A stretch of 5,164 nucleotides of DNA from an uncultured Methanobrevibacter sp. (lineage in GTDB: Archaea > Methanobacteriota > Methanobacteria > Methanobacteriales > Methanobacteriaceae), in contig NZ_CALCYR010000041.1 in NCBI RefSeq assembly GCF_937906425.1, positions 1 through 5,164 of the forward strand, in the 5' to 3' direction. This document shows, piece after piece, positions 1-4,860 of this stretch (positions are counted from its first letter, which is position 1; each line of letters begins with the position of its first letter). Position numbers and translations under genes: made by a program. The notes under the pieces are model-generated. The model saw only the letters and a list, made by a program, of their open reading frames with translations. It did not search any database and was not told where the DNA came from.

Positions 1-225
1 AATGCTTTTTATTTCTTTTTTTATTTTTTTACTTATTTTTAATGCTTTTTATATCTTTTCCACTATTTCTTTTTTCTTTTCTCCTATTTAGAAATGAATT
101 TTTTCTTTTTTTCTCTAGTAATGAATCTTTTCATTTATTAACTTGTTTTATTAAAAATTAATGTTTTATTGACATCATAACATCCAATTGATAAAAAAAA
201 TAACTGTTTTATTAAAAATTAATGA
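1..225. other. T-rich non-coding region with short direct repeats
   Basis: No gene is supported here. The plus strand is almost all T with a little C and A. The 12-mer AATGCTTTTTAT occurs at 1-12 and 41-52. A perfect 20-bp direct repeat beginning TGTTTTATTAAAAATT occurs at 144-163 and 205-224. On the minus strand only short lysine-rich frames can be read (for example a 16-codon frame near 90-137), and stops interrupt all of them. The region is the 3' flank of the acyltransferase gene. Confidence 0.6.
193..200 (-). terminator. Poly-T terminator after the acyltransferase gene
   Basis: Eight A residues on the plus strand give a T8 tract on the minus strand, 25 nt after the acyltransferase stop codon. 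No stable hairpin precedes it. A T-run alone is the usual intrinsic termination signal in archaea. Confidence 0.5.
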
Positions 226-1290
226 TTATTTAACCCCACTTCCAATATCAAGAATAGGGATCTTGCTCATTATGTAAATCAGCAGCCAACTTAATCCAAT
301 AATTATAATGGAACTTACAGGAAGCCATAAAAACGCATTTGTCTTTCTAATCGGATTTAAAAATCCATCAAACATTATGTATCTCATAAGAATATAATGT
401 GAGAAATAAATTCCAAAACTGCATGATGAAAAGAGTACAATATATTCTCCAATCTTTCTTTCCTTAATTGGTTTAGCTCCCTTTTTAATGTAATTTATGT
501 CTGCATACTTAAATGCTATAAACAGTCCAATTGTTTCCATTATTACAAAGATGTTAAAGAAATCAACTGGTTGAAGGGCATATCCTCCAAGTCCCTTAAG
601 GTATATTTGTGCAAAGTGGCCAATTATTCCAACAATAAACATTATGACTCCAATCAGGAAGAGTTTCTTATTTTCAATATTGAATTCTTTGTTTTGAATA
701 TATGATCCCATTATGAAATATCCAAGAACAGGGAAGAAATAGAATATTACCTTGAAATTATATTTCATTTGAGGATAGTCAAAGAATCCAAGTGAAAAGA
801 GTATTGAAAGGATGATTGTTATTGTGATAAGGTATTCGCTTCCCTTCATTCCTTCCTCACGTATGAAACTGCTTACAACAGGAATAAGGAGGTAGACTCC
901 AATCAATGACCAGATAAACCAGAATAATGCTGAATAGTCTCCTACACCGAATGCAGTATTTATCACATAGGTTATTGTAAGGTCAAAGTGCCAGTATAGA
1001 ACCCCTACAACTACATAGATTATTATCCAGAATAGAAATGGCAGGAAGACCCTTTTGAAACGTTTTTCCAAAAAGTGTTTAACTTCATATTTGCGGGTTA
1101 AAAGAAGTGCTCCACTTACTGTAAAGAATAGGGGAACTCCTATTCTTGTTAGGGAGAATATGCTTGAACAGAATAACCAACTGTAAAAGTCGTATGAAAA
1201 AAGTCTTGTCATGTGTCCAATAACCACTAGGATGATTGCAGTTGAACGAACCATATCTAAATATAATATTCTCTTGGGGCTAATGCTCAT
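226..1290 (-). CDS. Acyltransferase family 3 integral membrane protein
   Basis: Probably a membrane O-acyltransferase of the OafA/WecH type (acyltransferase family 3), which transfers acyl groups, often acetyl, to glycans at the cytoplasmic membrane. Visible hallmarks, numbered from the chosen start, are an opening LDMVRSTAIILVVIGH with the family's conserved His at residue 26 in the first membrane helix; RIGVPLFFTVSGALLL at about 49-64; and the basic KRFKRVFLPFLFW at about 76-88. About ten hydrophobic helices run to the C-terminus, and the length (354 aa) is normal for the family. I chose the ATG at 1290 over an in-frame GTG at 1311. The ATG has AGTGAT (1294-1299) three bases upstream, whereas nothing like a Shine-Dalgarno precedes the GTG. 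The substrate cannot be read from sequence. The glf gene 1.7 kb away makes a surface polysaccharide plausible. No frameshift or missing motif is seen. Confidence 0.88.
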   Translation of the reverse strand: MSISPKRILYLDMVRSTAIILVVIGHMTRLFSYDFYSWLFCSSIFSLTRIGVPLFFTVSGALLLTRKYEVKHFLEKRFKRVFLPFLFWIIIYVVVGVLYWHFDLTITYVINTAFGVGDYSALFWFIWSLIGVYLLIPVVSSFIREEGMKGSEYLITITIILSILFSLGFFDYPQMKYNFKVIFYFFPVLGYFIMGSYIQNKEFNIENKKLFLIGVIMFIVGIIGHFAQIYLKGLGGYALQPVDFFNIFVIMETIGLFIAFKYADINYIKKGAKPIKERKIGEYIVLFSSCSFGIYFSHYILMRYIMFDGFLNPIRKTNAFLWLPVSSIIIIGLSWLLIYIMSKIPILDIGSGVK

Positions 1291-1293
1291 TAT

Positions 1294-1299
1294 ATCACT
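1294..1299 (-). promoter_or_regulatory. Ribosome-binding site that sets the acyltransferase start
   Basis: The minus strand reads AGTGAT, then ATA, then the ATG at 1290. AGTGAT matches the GGTGAT end of the archaeal anti-Shine-Dalgarno complement. The small ORF starting at 1545 has the same AGTGAT with the same 3-nt spacing. The site lies inside the reading frame that would start at GTG 1311, so it favours the shorter protein. Confidence 0.6.
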
Positions 1300-1340
1300 A
1301 ATTAAAATCACTTATTAGATATTTTATTAGTTCGCATTAA

Positions 1341-1356
1341 TATAGATATATATTTC
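1341..1356 (-). promoter_or_regulatory. Putative TATA box of the acyltransferase gene
   Basis: The minus strand reads GAAATATATATCTATA. This is a good archaeal TATA-like element with an A-rich BRE-like stretch before it. It would place transcription start near 1320-1328, giving a leader of about 30-38 nt to the ATG at 1290. The call rests on position and composition only, in a sequence that is AT-rich throughout. Confidence 0.4.
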
Positions 1357-1372
1357 ATTGATTTTTTTTTAA

Positions 1373-1468
1373 GCAGTTTATATAATTAATCATGGATTTT
1401 AGCTATTTTTAAATTCCTTTTTTTAGCAGTTAATCATGGATTTTAGCTATTGAATTTTTTAAATTCCT
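1373..1468. repeat. Imperfect tandem duplication of about 45-50 bp
   Basis: A perfect 22-bp word containing AATCATGGATTTTAGC lies at 1386-1407 and 1430-1451. In both copies AGCAG lies upstream, at 1372-1376 and 1425-1429. In both, TTTTAAATTCCT follows, at about 1407-1418 and 1457-1468. The left copy has an extra 7 bp (TATATAA) after AGCAGTT, and the right copy has a few extra bases before TTTAAATTCC. On the minus strand the duplicated block includes the 3' end of the small ORF, so an in-frame E-F-K-N-S-stop string is repeated. Confidence 0.8.
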
Positions 1469-1545
1469 CAAAATCTTCGGAATAAATTTCTTTTTAGTGA
1501 TTTAGAACTCGAATTATTTTTTCTTTGAAAATCTTCATATTTCAT
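1443..1545 (-). pseudogene. Small ORF after the split gene, probably frameshifted
   Basis: No family is recognised. A Shine-Dalgarno AGTGAT (1549-1554) sits 3 nt before the ATG at 1545, only 15 nt after the stop codon of the preceding gene, so the two look co-transcribed. The frame as it stands begins MKYEDFQRKNNSSSKSL and stops at a TGA at 1468-1470 after 25 residues, ending in a basic LKRNLFRRF. If one A of the A5 run (minus strand, about 1491-1495) is removed, the frame continues as KEIYSEDFEEFKKFNS to a TAA at 1443-1445. That gives a 33-residue acidic/lysine-rich protein, more like the preceding gene in composition. I infer a one-base insertion. The 25-residue form could still be real. 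The 3' end is duplicated downstream. Confidence 0.45.
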
Positions 1546-1560
1546 TTTATCACTTCTCTT

Positions 1561-2441
1561 TTATTCCCTTACTATATTGATTAATGTTTTCAAAAATACA
1601 TTCAGATTTCTCATTTTGCAGAAGTGGTTTAAATCAATGTTAATTTTTAAGGACAATTCACTGAATTCAACTGGATTTATATCTTCTTTGATGAAAAAAT
1701 GATAAACCATGCCTTTTTCATCTTCATCCGATTCTTCCATTAAGCATTTTGTAAAATTATATTTTTCCAATGCATATTCATTAAAGAATTTATGAATTTG
1801 ATCATATTCATTAAGATTTTTATAATCCTCTTCTTTTAATTTAAGATATTTGAATACTGGTCTTTGTGAATCTTTATTGATAATTAAATAAAATTCATCT
1901 CTTATTTCGAATAAATAATTATGAAATTTATCATATTCCTTTTTAAATTCTTTTTTAATATCTTTGTGATTGTTTTTTGGATTAGGTCATATTTTGATGA
2001 ACTAATATCTTTGTGATTGTTTTTATGGATTAGGTCATATTTTGATGAACTAATATCTTTGAGATTGTTTTTATGGATTAGGTCATATTTTAATGAAGTA
2101 ATAGTATTAAATTCCTTTAAAAGACTTAAAACTAATTCATAAGTTCTATTCTCATTTAGTTCAATGCTTTCATTAATTAAATATTCAATTCTCAAAAAAT
2201 CAAAATATTCTGTTATAAGGATATTATTGTCACTTAAAAAATCAGATATCTTTTTACAGGTATTTTTTATTTCTTCGATTATTTTTGCATTTTCTCTTTT
2301 CAATTTCTCTTCTTTTCTATTTTTTTCTAAATCTTTAAAAATGCTGTAAATTTTTTTAATTACAAAGTTAATTTCTTCTTTTAATGAATTTTCATATTGT
2401 ATGATGAAATTTTTATTGTGTGCTGGTGTAATGATTGTCAT
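1561..2441 (-). pseudogene. Unrecognised gene split by a 1-nt deletion
   Basis: I do not recognise the family. The start is the ATG at 2441, with AGGTGA (2447-2452) 5 nt upstream. A frame open back to a TTG at 2462 has no such site. The first frame, MTIITPAHNKNF and onwards, is rich in Lys, Glu and Asn with probable helical or coiled segments. It enters three 16-residue repeats of the type KYDLIHKNNHKDI and then goes out of frame, stopping at 1902. The other frame is open from about 1986 to the TAA at 1561. It has no ATG, but it continues the third repeat exactly (KNNHKDI, then KKEFKKEYDKFHNYLF) and ends LKTLINIVRE. Repeat 3 reads CCAAAAAAC where repeat 2 reads CCATAAAAAC, so one T is missing. 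Restoring it gives a 293-aa, Lys/Glu/Asn-rich, probably cytoplasmic protein without signal peptide or clear membrane helix. It is a pseudogene, a phase-variable gene or an assembly error. A small ORF follows 15 nt downstream. Confidence 0.75.
1957..2099. repeat. Three tandem 48-bp (16-codon) repeats inside the split gene
   Basis: Units lie at 1957-2003 (47 bp), 2004-2051 and 2052-2099 (48 bp each). Each begins AATATCTTTG. The first two units are identical except that 1957-2003 lacks one A (plus strand) after the T-run near 1977. The third differs from the middle one at three positions. On the minus strand each unit encodes about SSSKYDLIHKNNHKDI. Near-identity of two units indicates recent expansion, and the missing base lies in the last unit translated. 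Confidence 0.92.
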
Positions 2442-2446
2442 TTTTT

Positions 2447-2452
2447 TCACCT
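2447..2452 (-). promoter_or_regulatory. Strong ribosome-binding site of the split gene
   Basis: The minus strand reads AAGGTGA, then five A residues, then the ATG at 2441. AGGTGA is an exact match to the complement of the archaeal 16S rRNA 3' end. It fixes the start at 2441 rather than the upstream TTG at 2462. Confidence 0.65.
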
Positions 2453-2474
2453 TTTTTTTCAATATTAGTTTGGT

Positions 2475-2490
2475 CTTTATATTATTTAAA
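2475..2490 (-). promoter_or_regulatory. Possible TATA box of the split gene
   Basis: The minus strand reads TTTAAATAATATAAAG. A start site about 25 nt downstream would give a leader of only about 12-18 nt, just enough to hold the ribosome-binding site. An alternative TATA-like stretch lies at about 2555-2572, within the inverted repeat at 2529-2583. The choice between them cannot be settled by reading. Confidence 0.3.
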
Positions 2491-2528
2491 TGTTTAATTT
2501 TTTCCTTCTTTTTCTTTTATTCCAATTA

Positions 2529-2583
2529 ATTAGTTTTATTTTCTAAAAATAGTTTAATATATTTAATAAATAGTAAAACTAAT
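2529..2583. repeat. 10-bp inverted repeat around a TATA-like core
   Basis: ATTAGTTTTA (2529-2538) and TAAAACTAAT (2574-2583) are perfect reverse complements separated by 35 bp. The spacer contains TTTAATATATTTAATAAATA. A degenerate inverted copy, ATAGTTTACTATT, follows at about 2608-2620. This could be an operator pair around a promoter or chance in AT-rich DNA. Confidence 0.4.
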
Positions 2584-2660
2584 GAATTTTAATCTTTTTG
2601 TTAATGTATAGTTTACTATTTGTTAAAAGTAGGAAATTTTTTTAAAAACTTAATTTTTAA

Positions 2661-2745
2661 TTTTTAAAAAAGCATTTTCCAATTTTGTTTTAAATTTTAT
2701 TTTTTAATTTTTTAAAAAAGCATTTTCCAATTTTGTTTTAAATTT
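2661..2745. repeat. Tandem 37-bp repeat, 48-bp period
   Basis: A perfect 37-bp word containing AAAAAAGCATTTTCCAATTT occurs at 2661-2697 and 2709-2745, giving a 48-bp period. Flanking words are also shared: TTTAAAAACTTAATTTT occurs near 2641 and again near 2762. The region therefore looks built from several slippage or duplication steps. No coding or RNA function is visible. Confidence 0.88.
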
Positions 2746-2847
2746 CATTTTCCAATTTATTTAAAAACTTAATTTTCATTTTTAAAAAATCATAATTTGC
2801 CCAATTTCCATTTTAAAAAATAAACAATTTAAATAGATAAAACTTCA

Positions 2848-2970
2848 AATATTAAATTAGTTAAACTACTAAAATTATTAAATGACTAATTTTTAATTTA
2901 AATTAGTTTTATTTAATGACTAATTTTTAATATTAAATTATTAAACTACTAAAATTATTAAAGGACTAAT
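2848..2970. repeat. Duplicated glf promoter/leader segment, 80-bp spacing
   Basis: TTAAACTACTAAAATTATTAAA occurs at 2861-2882 and again at 2941-2962. In both cases AATATTAAATTA lies before it and GACTAAT follows. The downstream copy reads AAAGGACTAAT, which supplies the glf ribosome-binding site. The upstream copy reads AAATGACTAAT and lacks it. A further AATGACTAATTTTTAA word occurs at 2881-2896 and 2915-2930 (34-bp spacing). Confidence 0.85.
2925..2936 (+). promoter_or_regulatory. Possible TATA box of glf
   Basis: The plus strand reads TTTTAATATTAA about 45 nt before the glf ATG. Transcription would then start near 2955, leaving a leader of about 20 nt that includes the AAGGA at 2961-2965. 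Other AT-rich words nearby (TTTAAATT near 2897) are equally possible by eye. Confidence 0.3.
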
Positions 2971-2974
2971 TATT

Positions 2975-4072
2975 ATGAAATATGATTATCTAATAGTAGG
3001 TTCCGGCCTGTTCGGTTCCGTATTTGCATATGAAATGAGCAAAAAAGGTAAAAAATGTCTTGTGATTGAAAAGCGTGATCACATAGGGGGAAACGTATAC
3101 ACAGAAACTCAACACAATATAAACGTACATAAGTATGGCGCACATATATTTCACACCAACAATAAGAAGGTATGGAATTACATAAACCAATTTGCTGAAT
3201 TTAACCGTTATACAAACTCCCCTGTTGCAAATTACAAGGGTGAATTATACAACCTTCCATTTAACATGAACACCTTCTACCAGATGTGGAAGGTCAAGAC
3301 TCCTGAAGAGGCAAAGGAAAAGATAGAACAGCAGAAAAGGGAATATTCCGTTGAAAATCCAAAAAATCTTGAAGAGCAGGCAATATCCCTTGTAGGTCCT
3401 GACATATATGAAAAGCTTGTTAAGGGATATACTGAAAAGCAGTGGGGCAGGGACTGTAAGGACCTTCCTGCATTCATCATTAAAAGACTTCCTGTAAGGT
3501 TTACCTTTGACAACAATTATTTCAATGACATGTATCAGGGAATTCCTATTGGAGGATATGCAAGAATAATAGAAAAAATGCTTGAGGATGTTGAAGTCAG
3601 GTTAAGCACTGATTTCTTTGATGATAAGGAAAAATGGACATCCATTGCAGATAAGGTTCTCTTTACAGGGATGATTGATGAGTATTATGATTACTGTTAT
3701 GGTGAGTTGGAGTATAGGGGACTTGAGTTTGAGTTTGAAACCCTGGATATGGAAAACTATCAGGGAAATGCTGTCATTAACTATACCGATAGGGAAACTC
3801 CATACACAAGAATTATTGAGCACAAGCATTTTGAGCAAACCGAATCTCCAAAGACCGTCATTACAAGGGAATATCCGAAGGAATGGAAAAAGGGTGAGGA
3901 AGCCTATTATCCTATGAATGACGAAAGGAATACGGAACTCTATGAAAGGTACAGGAAATTGGCTGAAGAGGAAGAGAATGTAATCTTTGGCGGAAGACTT
4001 GGAATGTATCAATACTTTGACATGTGGCAAGTAATTGATGAAGCCTTAAACTTAGTAAATAGGATGGAATAG
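2975..4072 (+). CDS. glf: UDP-galactopyranose mutase
   Basis: Flavoenzyme that interconverts UDP-galactopyranose and UDP-galactofuranose in the cytoplasm, supplying galactofuranose for surface glycans. The 365 residues equal the usual bacterial length and align end to end with the E. coli type as I recall it. Visible features are the FAD-binding Rossmann motif GSGLFGS (9-15) with VIEKRDHIGGN (30-40); HKYGAHIFHT (52-61); FNRYTNSP (76-83); LPFNMNTFYQMW (94-105); GYTEKQWGR (151-159) with the substrate-contacting Trp157; FIIKRLPVRFTFDNNYF (167-183) with phosphate-binding Arg171; PYTRIIEHKHF (276-286) with Arg279; YYP (311-313); and FGGRLGMYQYFDM (338-350) with Arg341 and Tyr346. All expected catalytic residues are present. 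AAGGA at 2961-2965 lies 9 nt before the ATG. The gene stands alone with its own terminator and is clearly less AT-rich than its flanks. Closeness to bacterial Glf suggests transfer from bacteria at some time (inference). Confidence 0.97.
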   Translation: MKYDYLIVGSGLFGSVFAYEMSKKGKKCLVIEKRDHIGGNVYTETQHNINVHKYGAHIFHTNNKKVWNYINQFAEFNRYTNSPVANYKGELYNLPFNMNTFYQMWKVKTPEEAKEKIEQQKREYSVENPKNLEEQAISLVGPDIYEKLVKGYTEKQWGRDCKDLPAFIIKRLPVRFTFDNNYFNDMYQGIPIGGYARIIEKMLEDVEVRLSTDFFDDKEKWTSIADKVLFTGMIDEYYDYCYGELEYRGLEFEFETLDMENYQGNAVINYTDRETPYTRIIEHKHFEQTESPKTVITREYPKEWKKGEEAYYPMNDERNTELYERYRKLAEEEENVIFGGRLGMYQYFDMWQVIDEALNLVNRME

Positions 4073-4109
4073 TTTAATTCTATCTTATTTTTGATTATTT
4101 TTAAATTAA

Positions 4110-4127
4110 ATTTTTTTATTATTTTTT
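4110..4127 (+). terminator. Poly-T terminator of glf
   Basis: About 38 nt after the glf stop codon the plus strand reads ATTTTTTTATTATTTTTT, two T-runs with no needed hairpin. This is typical of archaeal intrinsic termination. The inverted-repeat element begins right after it. Confidence 0.6.
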
Positions 4128-4128
4128 A

Positions 4129-4350
4129 GGCTTTGTAGAAACCCTCCATTTTTATGAAATTTAGATTGATCGGTAAATGTTGCAAATCAATCCTTAGAGT
4201 TTGGTTTCTTTAATGGACATGATTGAACTACTGCTGTGATTTGTTCAGTCAAAAGTTACGTTTAATTATGCTAAATACTTATTCGCTGTTGTTTGAATTT
4301 TTTGCATCAATGTGTAATTTCAAGTGTAAAATGAGGGTTTCTACAAGACC
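4129..4350. mobile_element. 222-bp MITE-like element with 18-bp terminal inverted repeats
   Basis: The left end GGCTTTGTAGAAACCCTC (4129-4146) and the right end GAGGGTTTCTACAAGACC (4333-4350) are inverted copies matching at 16 of 18 positions, with 14 in a row. Both ends are followed inwards by T-rich sequence. At 222 bp there is no room for a transposase, so the element would be non-autonomous and mobilised by a related IS elsewhere. The interior is less AT-rich than the flanks. A 44-codon frame (4223-4357, plus) runs through the right repeat, starting LNYCCDLFSQKL, but I cannot assign it. The flanks are TTTTTTA on the left and GTTTTAA on the right, so a short target duplication such as TTTTA is possible but not clean. 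A degraded internal-deletion derivative of a full IS is the alternative. Confidence 0.72.
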
Positions 4351-4383
4351 GTTTTAATAAGATTTGTTAAAATAGGATAAAAA

Positions 4384-4860
4384 TTACAAGCTAATAATCC
4401 TAGCATTTTTATTGACCTGCCTAATCCTATTCGATACACTTTCCATATCTTCATCCGAAAGCTGCTTGAAAGATTTGTACTGCTTGTTCAAACGACCGTA
4501 TTTGGTTTCTGCAAGATTATGTGTCTTGAATATTTCCACATTGGAATCAGGATAGGATTTTAAAAGACTGGAAATCTTAATAAGATTATCCTCATTTAAT
4601 GTGCATTCATAATTCAAAGGAATTCTAAATACCACATTTTCCTTTTTTATGCCTGAATTGTCAACCAATTCAATATTATTCAAATAAGTCTCCAAATCAA
4701 GCCCTGTGAGAGATGTATCAGCTAATGATTTAATGTCAATATAAATAAAATCAGCATAATTTAAAGCCATTAAAACGAGTTTTTCATCAACAGATAAAGC
4801 CGTTTCAAAGCAGATATTGATATTTTTTGATTTTAAGCTTTCTAAAAGAGCTTGCCATTT
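4384..4860 (-). pseudogene. Glycyl-radical-enzyme activating protein, C-terminal fragment
   Basis: Remnant of a radical SAM activating enzyme of the PflA/YjjW type. Such proteins use SAM and a 4Fe-4S cluster to install a glycyl radical on a partner enzyme. About 158 residues remain of the usual 240-300. The readable part begins near WQALLESLKSKNINICFETA and includes YADFIYIDIKSL (equivalent to the family's D-I-K strand), NVVFRIPLNYE (the R-I-P-L strand), EIFKTHNLAETKYGRLN (the family's P-Y-H-x-x-G-x-x-K-Y-x-x-L region) and a C-terminal helix ending NARIISL. The N-terminal CxxxCxxC cluster and the GGEP motif are absent, so it cannot be active. A frame starting at the internal ATG at 4770 could give 128 residues but has no convincing ribosome-binding site. 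At its 5' end the sequence becomes cbiQ in another frame. The partner glycyl-radical enzyme is not in view. Confidence 0.75.

Larger units (their letters stand above)
2463..2974. other. Divergent intergenic region, repeat-rich, no gene
   Basis: This 512-bp stretch separates the minus-strand split gene from plus-strand glf. Both strands are closed by frequent stops and no coding frame is supported. It holds an inverted repeat (2529-2583), a 48-bp-period tandem duplication (2661-2745) with a related block near 2762-2790, and an 80-bp-spaced duplication ending at the glf ribosome-binding site (2848-2970). The promoters of both flanking genes should lie here. Confidence 0.75.

Noticed and set aside
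1..120. Lysine-rich minus-strand peptide reading
   Set aside because: Stops interrupt all three frames within a few tens of codons, and the KKK-rich reading follows trivially from the T-rich plus strand.
1971..1986. Programmed -1 frameshift at the AAAAAAC tract
   Set aside because: The heptamer A-AAA-AAC is present, but the incoming frame reads CAA-AAA-ACA, so it is in the wrong phase for canonical slippage. Comparison with repeat 2 shows a simple loss of one T. Transcriptional slippage on A6 cannot be excluded.
1957..2099. CRISPR array
   Set aside because: There are three 48-bp units directly adjoining with no spacers, and they keep a coding frame. This is a coding tandem repeat.
2164..2349. 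Plus-strand 61-codon frame opposite the split gene
   Set aside because: It is a hydrophobic, Phe/Ser/Leu-rich mirror of a lysine-rich coding strand and has no Shine-Dalgarno. The minus-strand frame has a strong start signal and explains the sequence.
2990..4030. Antisense and out-of-frame open frames within glf
   Set aside because: They are shadows of a strongly supported gene. They have no ribosome sites or recognisable motifs, and their cysteine/phenylalanine-rich composition is typical of complement reading.
4223..4357. 44-codon frame inside the MITE as a transposase C-terminus
   Set aside because: No transposase motif (DDE or other) is visible, it starts at a TTG without a ribosome site, and it runs through the terminal repeat. 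It may be a remnant, but I cannot support it as a gene.
4384..4770. Functional short protein from the internal ATG at 4770
   Set aside because: The frame upstream continues the same protein family, so the ATG is internal. The cluster-binding half is missing and no convincing ribosome site precedes it.
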